Below, piece after piece: positions 1-7,595 of a DNA stretch of 17,295 nucleotides. The stretch spans positions 1 through 17,295 of the forward strand of contig JBIKKQ010000065.1 of the NCBI GenBank assembly GCA_044360305.1, given 5' to 3'. The notes under the pieces are model-generated. The model was not told the DNA's origin. It made no database searches and worked only from the letters and a program-made list of their open reading frames with translations. Made by a program: the position numbers and the translations under genes. How positions within the stretch are numbered: position 1 is the first letter of the stretch; every line of letters starts with the position of its first letter. The stretch comes from QWPN01 sp044360305 (lineage in GTDB: Bacteria; Planctomycetota; Planctomycetia; Pirellulales; UBA1268).

Positions 1-821
1 TGCGGCCGCTCACGGCCACGAGGCCGACGAGCACGGCGGCGACTGCGGCGGGAAACGCCCACTGCCATGCCTGCCGGGCGTCGATCTGCCAGCGGTCGTA
101 GAAGAAGGTGAGCGGATGCGGCCAGACAAGCTTGGATGCGTAGAAGCAGACGGCCCGGCCGGCGAGCACGATGCGATCGAAGGGGGAGAGGCCCCAGTCA
201 ACGTTCCCCGCACCGACGTGATGTTTTTCGAGCCAGACGGTGGCGACCGCGAGCGGCAGGCCGACGGCGAGGTAGGGGGCGGCAAGCCGGATGTCGCGGA
301 GCGTGATCCGGCCGGTCTTCCACCAGGTGAGCACAAGCAGCACGCCGACGAGCGACACGGTGACGGTCTTGGCGAGCAGCGACGCGGCGAAGAGGGCGAT
401 CGACAGGGCGTACCATCGCCACGCTCGGGTGCCCTCGTTCCTGAACTCGAGCCATGCGAGGAGCGATCCGAGGGCGAGGCAGAGCGAGAGCGTGTTTTTG
501 CGTTCGGTGACCCAGGCCACGCTCTCGACGCCGACGGGGTGCACGGCGAAGAGGAGCGCCCCGAGCCAGGCCGCGGGTACGTCGAGCCGCCGGAGGACGA
601 GCCAGAGCAGCACAGCGTTGCCGGCGTGGAGGAACACGTTGACGACGTGGTAGCCGGCGGGATGGTCGCCCCAGAGCCGGTATTCGAGCCAGTAGGACGT
701 GTGGACAAGCGGGTAGTACTGCGGGATCGAGAGCGGGCGAAACCAGATGTCGAAGATGCCGCCGAGAGTTTTCAGCGTGGGATTGTTCCAGACGTAGAAG
801 TCGTCGTCCCAGATGAAGCCG
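1..821. repeat. Long direct repeat, copy A (partner 2028-2848)
   Basis: Positions 1-821 align without gaps to 2028-2848. I counted about 47 mismatches by eye, roughly 94% identity. The first 126 positions and the last 41 are identical, and the differences cluster at about 127-140 and 485-720. Both copies lie inside coding sequence in the same relative frame. The right boundary is sharp, at the codons just before the FIWDDD motif. The left boundary of this copy is cut by the window edge. Confidence 0.95.
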
Positions 822-916
822 GCAGCGAACGTACGGGCGTAGACGAACACGGCCGCGGCGGCGAGCGAAGCCGCCACGGGTAACCACCGAAAACGTTTTG
901 GAGGTTCCTGAGTCAT
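1..916 (-). CDS. TMTC-like polytopic glycosyltransferase (GT-C), 3' end outside window
   Basis: The reading frame is open from an ATG at 916 to the left edge, giving about 305 residues of the N-terminal membrane part. It starts with a short basic N-terminus and a first membrane helix (about residues 11-32), then the acidic loop motif WDDD (36-39), then further helices. Among them are the family motifs HPVGVESVAWVTERKN and AKTVTVS. In GT-C enzymes such as eukaryotic TMTC O-mannosyltransferases, acidic residues in the first outer loop are thought to be catalytic. From residue 33 onward it is nearly identical to the gene just upstream (913-3000), but its first 32 residues are unrelated. Its ATG overlaps the TGA of that gene (ATGA, 913-916), so the two are probably translationally coupled and last in the operon. 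No frameshift or stop is seen, so it looks intact rather than a pseudogene. TPR repeats would be expected beyond the edge. The substrate is unknown. Confidence 0.85.
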   Translation of the reverse strand, partial: MTQEPPKRFRWLPVAASLAAAAVFVYARTFAAGFIWDDDFYVWNNPTLKTLGGIFDIWFRPLSIPQYYPLVHTSYWLEYRLWGDHPAGYHVVNVFLHAGNAVLLWLVLRRLDVPAAWLGALLFAVHPVGVESVAWVTERKNTLSLCLALGSLLAWLEFRNEGTRAWRWYALSIALFAASLLAKTVTVSLVGVLLVLTWWKTGRITLRDIRLAAPYLAVGLPLAVATVWLEKHHVGAGNVDWGLSPFDRIVLAGRAVCFYASKLVWPHPLTFFYDRWQIDARQAWQWAFPAAVAAVLVGLVAVSGR

Positions 917-3000
917 GGTGCCGGGGATACCCCCGCGGGTCGAGGCTGTGTGCCACTCGTCCGGGCCGCATCGTACTCGGCGCGAAAGGCAAAGTTTGGC
1001 CCGGCCAGTCGCGCCGATGCTTCGAAGTGACGCAGTGCCCGGGCCGGCTCACCGGCCGCCAGAAGGACCTTGCCCAGGTTGCCATGGGCGTCGGCAGACG
1101 TGGGGTCGAGTTCGACGGCCTGCTCGAATCGCCCCCGGGCGGCGGCGAGGTTTCCATGCATCGCCTCGGCGACACCGAGATTGACCTGCGCCTTGGCCGC
1201 CTGAGCCGGGCTGTCCTCGATGCGATCGAATGCGACGCTGGCGGCGTCGATATCGCCCGCGTTCAGATAGGCGAGACCGACTTCGAGCAGGGCGTTGTTG
1301 CGGAATGTCGACTTGGACTCAGGAATATATGCAGCGAAGTGCCGTGCTGCGGCCTCCTTGTCGCCCGACTGGAGCGCCCGCTCCCCGAGGGCCAGGGCAA
1401 TCTCTGGCTTCGAAAGGTCTTCCGCGGGCAAGGCCGCGATCACTTGATCAGCGACCGCCTGATCGCCGACCCGCACCGCCGCCTGTGCCAGTAGCCACCG
1501 TCCGCGGTATGTGCCGTTGGCCGCCAGTGACGCCTGGGCGGTCTCTCGCGCCTCGCGGGGCCTGTCGAGCCGCAGGAAACATTCGGCAAGATTGGCGAGG
1601 CTGCGGGCCCGATCGTCCGGAAACTGGGCGAGGAGTTCCCCTCGTTCGAGCATCGGGATCGCCTCTGCGAGGCGGCCTTGCTCGAGGTACAGGGCCCCAA
1701 GATTGCCGGCGGCGATGCCGCAGGTGGGCGTCTTGGCGAGCGTGTCGAGGTAGAGCGTTTCGTGGTCGCGAAAGGCGCCGGTGCGGATCCAGCTCAGTGC
1801 GATGAAGACGGAGATGATGCCCGCGGCAGGAATGGCGAGCGACACGCCGGCCTGCCGCGAGACGGCGTACGCCACGGCGGCCATGCCGGCCAGGAATGCC
1901 GGCATTGCGTGGTACGCGAAGTGATCGGCGACGAACGAGAACTTGAACGGATAGACGTCGAAAAAGCCCAGCGCCGGAAAGAGCAGGCCGCAGTAGAGCA
2001 TGGCCCCGGCCGCCGGGCCCCGGCCGATGCGGCCGCTCACGGCCACGAGGCCGACGAGCACGGCGGCGACTGCGGCGGGAAACGCCCACTGCCATGCCTG
2101 CCGGGCGTCGATCTGCCAGCGGTCGTAGAAGAAGGTGAGCGGATGCGGCCAGACGAGTTTTGACGCATAAAAGCAGACGGCCCGACCGGCGAGCACGATG
2201 CGATCGAAGGGGGAGAGCCCCCAGTCAACGTTCCCCGCACCGACGTGATGTTTCTCGAGCCAGACGGTGGCGACCGCGAGCGGCAGGCCAGCGGCGAGGT
2301 AGGGAGCGGCAAGCCGGAGGTCGCGGAGCGTGATCCGGCCGGTCTTCCACCAGGTGAGCACGAGGAGCACGCCGATGAGCGACACGGTGACGGTCTTGGC
2401 GAGCAGCGAAGCGGCGAAGAGCGCGATCGAGAGGGCGTACCACCGCCACGGTCGGGTGCCCTCGTTCCTGAACTCGAGCCAGGCGAGGAGCGATCCGAGG
2501 GCGAGGCAGAGCGAGAGGGTGTTTTTGCGTTCCGTCACCCAGGCCACGCTCTCGACGCCCACGGGATGCACCGCAAACAGCAGCGCCCCCAGCCAGGCCG
2601 CGGGCACGTCGAGCCGCCGGAGTACGAACCAGAGCAACACGGCATTGCCCGCGTGGAGGAGCACGTTGACGACATGGTAGCCGGCGGGGTGGTCGCCCCA
2701 GAGCCGGTATTCGAGCCAGTAGGTTGTGTGGACGAGCGGGTAGTACTGCGGGATCGAGAGGGGGCGGAACCAGATGTCGAAGATGCCGCCGAGAGTTTTC
2801 AGCGTGGGATTGTTCCAGACGTAGAAGTCGTCGTCCCAGATGAAGCCGTTGCCAACTGAGCGGCTATGCGCAACGAGCGTGGCTGCGACGATCAGCAGCA
2901 CGGCAGCGTATCGCCCGGCCTCACCCCAGGAGGTTGTATTGCAGGATGCACCGGAGGGCGGAGAAGCCGTCCTTCCAGTTGATCTTCTTGCCTTCCGCAT
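913..3000 (-). CDS. TMTC-like polytopic glycosyltransferase with C-terminal TPR domain
   Basis: The protein is 695 residues. The N-terminal part (about 32-420) is a string of hydrophobic helices with the GT-C-like first-loop motif WDDD (55-58), HPVGVESVAWVTERKN, AKTVTVS and the late motif FVADHFAYHAM, which matches the (A/V)(D/E)(H/R)xxY signature of bacterial and eukaryotic TMTC/DUF1736-type proteins. The C-terminal part (about 425-675) is TPR-like, with clear A/G/Y-patterned helix pairs such as NLGALYLEQGRLAEAIPML and AHGNLGKVLLAAGEPARAL, ending in a Pro-rich tail. By family knowledge it would transfer a sugar from a polyprenyl-phosphate donor outside the membrane; the acceptor is unknown. 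The ATG at 3000 has AGGA seven bases upstream but overlaps the preceding GT2 gene by 80 bp. The GTG at 2901, just after that gene's stop, is the alternative and would remove 33 residues that lie before or at the edge of the first helix. The stop overlaps the next gene as ATGA. Confidence 0.85.
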   Translation of the reverse strand: MRKARRSTGRTASPPSGASCNTTSWGEAGRYAAVLLIVAATLVAHSRSVGNGFIWDDDFYVWNNPTLKTLGGIFDIWFRPLSIPQYYPLVHTTYWLEYRLWGDHPAGYHVVNVLLHAGNAVLLWFVLRRLDVPAAWLGALLFAVHPVGVESVAWVTERKNTLSLCLALGSLLAWLEFRNEGTRPWRWYALSIALFAASLLAKTVTVSLIGVLLVLTWWKTGRITLRDLRLAAPYLAAGLPLAVATVWLEKHHVGAGNVDWGLSPFDRIVLAGRAVCFYASKLVWPHPLTFFYDRWQIDARQAWQWAFPAAVAAVLVGLVAVSGRIGRGPAAGAMLYCGLLFPALGFFDVYPFKFSFVADHFAYHAMPAFLAGMAAVAYAVSRQAGVSLAIPAAGIISVFIALSWIRTGAFRDHETLYLDTLAKTPTCGIAAGNLGALYLEQGRLAEAIPMLERGELLAQFPDDRARSLANLAECFLRLDRPREARETAQASLAANGTYRGRWLLAQAAVRVGDQAVADQVIAALPAEDLSKPEIALALGERALQSGDKEAAARHFAAYIPESKSTFRNNALLEVGLAYLNAGDIDAASVAFDRIEDSPAQAAKAQVNLGVAEAMHGNLAAARGRFEQAVELDPTSADAHGNLGKVLLAAGEPARALRHFEASARLAGPNFAFRAEYDAARTSGTQPRPAGVSPAP
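2028..2848. repeat. Long direct repeat, copy B (partner 1-821)
   Basis: This is the second copy of the 821-bp repeat, inside the full-length TMTC-like gene. Homology stops abruptly at 2848. The sequence beyond encodes a different N-terminal membrane anchor from that of copy A. Copy B continues leftwards into the TPR-coding part of its gene, and whether copy A does likewise cannot be seen. Confidence 0.95.
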
Positions 3001-3619
3001 ACGTGCGTCCTGAGTAGCTCACCGGTACCTCGTAGATCCGGCAGCCGAGCCGAGCCACCTTCGCCGTGATCTCGGGCTCGAACCCGAACCGGTCTTCCTT
3101 CAATTCGATCTGCGTGAGCACCTCGCGGCGAAACGCCTTGTAGCAGCACTCCATATCGGTGAGATTCACGTTGGAGAGCATGTTGCTCAAGGTCGTGAGC
3201 AGCCAGTTGCCCACGGAATGCCAGTAGTAGAGCACGCGGTGGGTGTGGCCGAGGAATCGCGTGCCGAAGACCGCGTCGGCACGGCCGTCGAGGAGCGGCT
3301 CGAGGACGGTAGGAATCTCCCGTGGATCGTATTCGAGGTCGGCATCCTGGACGATGACGAACTCGCCGGTGGCCGCGGCGAAGCCGGTGCGTAGCGCCGC
3401 CCCCTTGCCGGCGTTCTTCTCGTGGAGCTTCAGGATCACATGGGGTCGATCGGCGGCGTAGTCCCGCAGCCATTCCCGTGTACCGTCGGTGGAACAGTCG
3501 TCGATGACGACGAGCTCGCGGGCGACCCCCTCCGGCAGCGGCGCGGCCTCGATCCGGGCGAGCGCCTGGGGAGCGAGATCACGCTCGTTGTAAATGGGGA
3601 TGACGATGCTGAGCTTCAT
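2921..3619 (-). CDS. Family 2 glycosyltransferase, polyprenyl-phosphate mannose synthase-like (DPM1-type)
   Basis: The protein is 232 residues with a GT-A fold. It has the N-terminal strand KLSIVIPIYNE (2-12), the nucleotide-binding VIDDCSTDGT (38-47), KNAGKGAALRTG (68-79), the metal-binding DAD (92-94) in QDADLEYDP, and the C-terminal signature SYSGRTYAEGKKINWKDGF. This layout matches single-domain DPM1-like synthases, which transfer a sugar from a nucleotide donor to dolichyl or polyprenyl phosphate at the cytoplasmic face. There are no membrane helices, so it is probably peripheral. The ATG at 3619 is chosen because it overlaps the previous stop (ATGA, 3616-3619), has AGGA upstream, and starts directly at the conserved first strand. 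A TTG at 3637 would add six residues with no support. Its place directly before two TMTC-like genes suggests that it supplies their lipid-linked sugar donor. Mannose is the family default; the actual sugar is not proven. Confidence 0.9.
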   Translation of the reverse strand: MKLSIVIPIYNERDLAPQALARIEAAPLPEGVARELVVIDDCSTDGTREWLRDYAADRPHVILKLHEKNAGKGAALRTGFAAATGEFVIVQDADLEYDPREIPTVLEPLLDGRADAVFGTRFLGHTHRVLYYWHSVGNWLLTTLSNMLSNVNLTDMECCYKAFRREVLTQIELKEDRFGFEPEITAKVARLGCRIYEVPVSYSGRTYAEGKKINWKDGFSALRCILQYNLLG

Positions 3620-5196
3620 GGGGCGTGTTCCTGGCAACGTGAAAGCACGCGCTGCGCCGTCGCGCGGGCTGCGGCAGACTCCGCGTCATCCGCCGGGAGA
3701 TCATCGATGATGCCACGGGCGACCACAATCGCCTCCTCGCACTTTCCGGCTTCCTCCAGGAGCACGGCCAGAAGGGCTGCCGACGTGATGGCGCGAGAAT
3801 CGGCTGCAAGCCTTTCCCGGAGGAGGTTGCACGCAGCATCTAGCTCGCCCTTCTCTGAGAGGAGAATCGCCGAGGTGCGAACCACCGCTGCCTCGTCGCC
3901 CCCCAGGTCGCGGCCGATTTGCAGGAGCCAGTCCGCGGCGGCGAAATCCTTCGCGGCAGCCTGGCGGACGGCGGCCTCGAGGTAGGTGGCGGGCGCATAC
4001 TCCCCCGTCGGCCTCAGGTACTCACGGCATGCATTGGCAAAGCCCCGAATCGGCACGATTGAAGGTCCGGCATGGGTCACCATGATATGCGTTGCGGGAA
4101 GCAGCAGATTCAACGCGGCCACGACCGGGATGATCCGGCGTTGCCGTCGTTCTCCTGCCGCTCTCTGCACGCCAAGGCACGCCAGCGGCAGCAGGACGAC
4201 GCCGGCACGGCTGAGGTCGTAGCAAGTGAAAAATGCCGCGGGAAATGACACGGCAGCCGCGGTGGCGAGCACACAAGATGGCCACACCGCGTGGCCGGGC
4301 TTTGGCAGCAGGGCGAGCAGCACGAACAGCCAGGCGGCTCGCAGGCATTCCCAGCCCCCCCATGCGACCGTCCGGAGATGGTCGCCCACTGGTGGAAACA
4401 GCGGATTTGCCAACGTGTTGACGTCGCTCCGCGCTTCGATTGCCAGGCGGGCGGCGACGAAGACGGCGATCGGCACGGCGACGGGCGCGAGCCGCACGGC
4501 GCACGACCAGGCCGCCGCCTTTGGGGAGACAAGCGTGCTTTGCAGGAGTTGCGAGAGAGCCACCGTCACGGCGACCGGCAGCCCGATCACAAACCGATCG
4601 TCGCACCAGGGAAGAGCCAAGCAGGCGACAGCCTTCGCGGCAGCCGAACCGGAAAAAGCGACCACCAGCAAGCCAAGCGCGACCCAACCATCCGAGTAGG
4701 CGAGCCAACCCGTGGATGTGAAAAACCAGGCATTGGCCGTGAGTGCCGTGAGCGCTGCAAGCCGCCACCAGCCCACGACGAATGCCTGGAGGATCCACGA
4801 GAGGTAGGCGACGGCCAGAACCGCACCGATCGGATAGACCGCCAGATGCAAGACGGCTGGCAGGCAAAACGCCCGCGCCACGGCCGGAAATAGAAATCGC
4901 CACCGTTGAATGCCCTGATACTTGTGCTCGACCGGCTCGCCGAGGTGGTCCACCTGCCAGAGCGCGACGGCGGCCCTGCCTGTCTCGCACTGGTCGAACA
5001 GGTCGGGCCGGATGCCCCATGCGCGCCAGGCCACGAAATGCGGCGAAAAGAAGAGGGCTACGACAAGGCATACGCCAAACGCTTCGGCCAGGGCGCGAAG
5101 CAGGCTGCTGCTGCGGTCGACTCCGCTAGCCCACGAAAGCCGACTGATCGATTTCGCGGTTGCGCTGCCGGTTATGTCGCCGACCTGACCGTGCAT
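3616..5196 (-). CDS. Polytopic membrane protein with C-terminal TPR-like helices, function unknown
   Basis: The protein is 526 residues. I do not recognise its family. The first helix is at about 35-55, followed by a polar loop (DLFDQCETG, then KYQGIQRWRFLFP) and about eight to ten more hydrophobic segments up to about residue 370. The last about 150 residues are soluble and alpha-helical with TPR-like spacing (for example LLAVLLEEAGKCEEAIVVA). Membrane helices plus an outer-loop acidic patch plus a helical-repeat tail resemble the overall plan of the TMTC-like proteins downstream, so a divergent GT-C enzyme is possible, but the WDDD and HPxxxES motifs are absent. The ATG at 5196 is the only good start; no strong Shine-Dalgarno is visible. 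It is the first gene of the leftward operon, and its stop overlaps the GT2 start by four bases. The ORF is certain, the function is not. Confidence 0.8.
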   Translation of the reverse strand: MHGQVGDITGSATAKSISRLSWASGVDRSSSLLRALAEAFGVCLVVALFFSPHFVAWRAWGIRPDLFDQCETGRAAVALWQVDHLGEPVEHKYQGIQRWRFLFPAVARAFCLPAVLHLAVYPIGAVLAVAYLSWILQAFVVGWWRLAALTALTANAWFFTSTGWLAYSDGWVALGLLVVAFSGSAAAKAVACLALPWCDDRFVIGLPVAVTVALSQLLQSTLVSPKAAAWSCAVRLAPVAVPIAVFVAARLAIEARSDVNTLANPLFPPVGDHLRTVAWGGWECLRAAWLFVLLALLPKPGHAVWPSCVLATAAAVSFPAAFFTCYDLSRAGVVLLPLACLGVQRAAGERRQRRIIPVVAALNLLLPATHIMVTHAGPSIVPIRGFANACREYLRPTGEYAPATYLEAAVRQAAAKDFAAADWLLQIGRDLGGDEAAVVRTSAILLSEKGELDAACNLLRERLAADSRAITSAALLAVLLEEAGKCEEAIVVARGIIDDLPADDAESAAARATAQRVLSRCQEHAP

Positions 5197-5283
5197 TCGG
5201 TTGCACTCGTTGCTGGAGATAAGGGGGCCGGTATGATACGTCGAATCGGACGCTCGTTTGCTGGGCCCGGGTATGAGAAAGCC
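5197..5283. promoter_or_regulatory. Divergent promoter region; plus-strand sigma70-like promoter at 5210-5237
   Basis: This short region separates the leftward operon (start 5196) from the rightward lipoprotein gene. On the plus strand, TTGCTG (5210-5215) and TATGAT (5232-5237) are 16 bp apart, close to the sigma70 consensus, with a start of transcription expected near 5244. On the minus strand, TTCGAC and TTATCT with 17-bp spacing are a weaker candidate for the operon. The two candidate promoters overlap, so mutual interference is possible. This is motif matching by eye only. Confidence 0.4.
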
Positions 5284-5523
5284 ATGAGGAGATGGATGTT
5301 TTTGCGGGCAACGGAACGCTGCGTCACGAACACTCGGACATCACGGGTTCGGCGGTTTTTCCCATTCGCTACCATCGCGATCGTGCCGCTCGTCGTGATC
5401 GCGACAGCGGGCTGCAGCGACCTCGGCGGAGGTGGAACGGCGGGCAGCCAGAAGGATGGCAAGCCCTCTCGTGACGTCGACGAACAGGTGGATGCAGTCA
5501 TGAAGGACTTCAAGAACGAGTGA
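5284..5523 (+). CDS. Very small putative lipoprotein
   Basis: The protein is 79 residues with a long basic n-region, a hydrophobic stretch (FFPFATIAIVPLVVIATAG) and a lipobox-like TAGC, with lipidated Cys at residue 44. The mature part would be only about 36 residues: a Gly-rich linker, then a charged, probably helical tail (DVDEQVDAVMKDFKNE). The function is not recognised. The frame is also open from an ATG at 5233, but that ATG lies inside the likely -10 box, so a downstream start is preferred. The ATG at 5296 has AGGAG four bases upstream and is equally possible, giving 75 residues. The stop TGA overlaps the GTG start of the next TMTC-like gene (GTGA), so the two are probably co-translated. 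It could be a partner, a membrane tether or an acceptor for that enzyme; this is inference from coupling only. Confidence 0.65.
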   Translation: MRRWMFLRATERCVTNTRTSRVRRFFPFATIAIVPLVVIATAGCSDLGGGGTAGSQKDGKPSRDVDEQVDAVMKDFKNE

Positions 5524-7301
5524 GCCGGTTTGCGGGCCTTCGACGCAGCCTGCGGGCTCCTCACTGGGTGTGGGGAGCCTTGGTGGTAGCCATCGTGGCG
5601 ACGCTGCTCGGCATCGCCTACGCGAATGCGCTCGATGGCGCCTTTGTCTTCGATGACGAGGTGTCGATCGTCGAGAACTCTTCGATTCGCAGGCTTTTGC
5701 CGCTGGGCGACGTCCTGTTCACGAAAGCGGAAGGGGGTCGCACGCACGACAGCCGGCCGCTCTTGAACCTTTCGCTGGCGGTCAACTACGCCGCGCACGG
5801 TCTCTGGCGGCCGGGTTTTCGGGTCGTGAATCTGGCAATCCATCTCTGCAACACGCTGCTCGTCTTCGACGTGGCCCGCAGGCTTCTGCGGCTGAATGGT
5901 TGGCGCGGCACCGACGCGAGGCTTCTCGCCGGGATCACCGCCGTGCTCTGGGCGGTGCATCCATTGCACACGGCCGTAAACACATACGTGATCCAGCGGG
6001 CCGAGTCGCTGGCGGCGTTTTTCATCCTCGCCGCGTGCGATGCCGCCATCGTGGCCCTGTCGCGAGGGAGTCTCGTGGCAGCTGCCGTCGCCGGGGTGCT
6101 CGCGATGGTTGGGGCGACTGCCAAGGAGACCACCGCCGCGATCCTGCCGCTCGTGGCAGCTTTCGACTGGGCGTATCGGGATCGGCTTCCGGAGGCTGGG
6201 CGGGACGCGCGGATTCGGCCCGTGCTCTACACCGGACTGGCTGCGAATATCGTGGTGCTCGCCCTGCTCGGCGTCGCGCTCGGCGGACGCGGGGGGTCGG
6301 CCGGGATCACGACGGCGTCTGTCGCGGCCTACGCCCTCACCCAGTGCCGGGCGATCTGGCTGTATCTCGGCACGCTCATCTGGCCGGCGACGCTCGTGCT
6401 CGACCACGGGGAAGGGCTGGCGGCCGGGCCGGGGGAGGTCTGGCCATTCATCGTCGGCACGGTGGCGCTCGTGGCCGGAATCGCCATCGGGTTCTGGCGA
6501 AAGCCGCGGGCATTTTTTCCGCTCGTGGCCGCCGCGATCCTCCTCGCACCCACGACGAGCATCGTGCCGGTGAAGACGCAGACGATCGCCGAACACCGGA
6601 TGTATCTACCGTCCGCATGCCTGATCGGCGGGCTTGTGACCGCGGTGGCGATGGCGGCCTACAGCGTCGGCTGCACACGGAGACCGGCTTTCCGGCGAGC
6701 TGTGTGGGTTGCTCTCGGCTGTCTGGCCGTGCTGATCGTGGCCGCATCGGTTGGCAGAACGATCGAACGGAATCGAGATTTTGCGAGTGCCGTGACGCTC
6801 TGGAAGCAGAACGTGCGGGATTGCCCGGCGAACGACCGTGGGTTCACAAACCTCGTGGCCGCGGTCGTACGGGAGGGCCGATACCAAGAGGCCGCGCCAC
6901 TGGCCCGCGAGGCCGTGACGAACCATCCGGACCGTGAGCGCAACTGGCTCAATCTCGGCAGAATTCTGGCCGAAGAGGGTCGCAATGCCGAAGCCGCAGA
7001 GGCCTTTGCGGAGGCGATCAGGCGGGCCCCGGGCGAAGCCGATGCCCGGATCAATCTGGGGATCGTGCTCAGCCGCGGGGGTACCGAGGCCATCGATGCC
7101 GCGATCGCCGTGCTCGACGAGGCGATCCGGCTGCGGCCCGATCTGGCCAAGGGCTGGCTGGCCCGGGGCATGGTTCGCCTGCGGCAGGAGCGGCCCGATC
7201 TGGCGATCGACGACCTGGAGATGGCCGTCCGTCTCGATCCGGAGAATCCGGCGGGGTGGACGAACCTGCAACTCGTGAGACGAGCGCTCAATGGCCCGTG
7301 A
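5520..7301 (+). CDS. TMTC-like polytopic glycosyltransferase with C-terminal TPR domain
   Basis: The protein is 593 residues. After a basic N-terminus and helix 1 (about 16-36) comes the first-loop acidic motif FDDE (44-47). Then come DSRPLLNLSLAVNYAAHG, the family motif HPLHTAVNTYVIQRAES, a KET motif, and AEHRMYLPS near the end of the membrane part at about residue 365. The C-terminal about 170 residues carry roughly four TPR units, for example NWLNLGRILAEEGRNAEAAEAF and DLAIDDLEMAVRLDPENPAGW. It belongs to the same family as the genes at 1-916, 913-3000 and 15615-17024, but it is clearly diverged from the first two and closer in motif style to the fourth. Translation starts at a GTG that overlaps the lipoprotein stop. 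The predicted role is transfer of a lipid-linked sugar onto an extracytoplasmic target, inferred from the TMTC/PMT-like GT-C family. Confidence 0.85.
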   Translation: MSRFAGLRRSLRAPHWVWGALVVAIVATLLGIAYANALDGAFVFDDEVSIVENSSIRRLLPLGDVLFTKAEGGRTHDSRPLLNLSLAVNYAAHGLWRPGFRVVNLAIHLCNTLLVFDVARRLLRLNGWRGTDARLLAGITAVLWAVHPLHTAVNTYVIQRAESLAAFFILAACDAAIVALSRGSLVAAAVAGVLAMVGATAKETTAAILPLVAAFDWAYRDRLPEAGRDARIRPVLYTGLAANIVVLALLGVALGGRGGSAGITTASVAAYALTQCRAIWLYLGTLIWPATLVLDHGEGLAAGPGEVWPFIVGTVALVAGIAIGFWRKPRAFFPLVAAAILLAPTTSIVPVKTQTIAEHRMYLPSACLIGGLVTAVAMAAYSVGCTRRPAFRRAVWVALGCLAVLIVAASVGRTIERNRDFASAVTLWKQNVRDCPANDRGFTNLVAAVVREGRYQEAAPLAREAVTNHPDRERNWLNLGRILAEEGRNAEAAEAFAEAIRRAPGEADARINLGIVLSRGGTEAIDAAIAVLDEAIRLRPDLAKGWLARGMVRLRQERPDLAIDDLEMAVRLDPENPAGWTNLQLVRRALNGP

Positions 7302-7466
7302 TGCGCAGGTTTCAGTCGCACGACGGCCGCGTATCCAGCAGGCCCAGATGCGGGTTGTGCCGATGCCGAAGCCACGCTGCCTCTGCCGGAAAAACCACAA
7401 AAACGGTTACGGAATCGGAAATTTCTTTACCGGGAGCAACGATACCAAAAAAATCGTTACCGGTAC

Positions 7467-7496
7467 GAAAACCCGGGACGGGAGCCCCTGTCCCGG
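7467..7496 (-). terminator. Candidate terminator of the leftward operon
   Basis: A perfect 7-bp stem, CCGGGAC (7473-7479) with GTCCCGG (7490-7496), encloses a 10-base loop. Read on the minus strand it is followed at once by GTTTTCG, which fits a weak rho-independent terminator for the operon ending at 7742. On the plus strand no T-run follows. It lies about 250 bp beyond the stop codon, so it would be a distal terminator. Confidence 0.4.
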
Positions 7497-7568
7497 ATCT
7501 TCTCAAGATCGCCTAATCAGGAAGCGGGAAGGCCGTCGATGAGCGCGGACCGTCTATGCCTCACCGGG

Positions 7569-7595
7569 GACGGGCCTCAGCGTGTCAGGCCCGTC
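7569..7595. terminator. Perfect 9-bp hairpin, possible bidirectional terminator
   Basis: GACGGGCCT (7569-7577) and AGGCCCGTC (7587-7595) form a perfect 9-bp stem with a 9-base loop. The position between convergent transcripts fits a termination or RNA-end-stabilising role. No T-run follows on either strand, so a classic intrinsic terminator is not supported. Confidence 0.35.

Noticed and set aside
116..883. Long plus-strand open frame opposite the partial TMTC-like gene, with a sister frame at 2245-2859
   Set aside because: It is read from the complement of the real gene's codons in register, is rich in E/G/R/P without domain pattern, and exists in both repeat copies only because the DNA is duplicated.
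1..916. Partial TMTC-like copy as a pseudogene or truncated duplicate
   Set aside because: The frame is open from the ATG at 916 to the window edge with no stop, has a proper new N-terminus, and is joined to the upstream gene by ATGA. The truncation is only the window border.
4906..5283. Upstream extension of the lipoprotein gene to 4906 or 5233
   Set aside because: It would overlap the divergent membrane-protein gene or start inside the likely -10 box, and would push the signal sequence far from the N-terminus.
7312..7506. 64-residue minus-strand open frame in the convergent gap
   Set aside because: No ribosome site, no recognisable domain, and it runs through the hairpin and AT-rich patch. 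It cannot be fully excluded.
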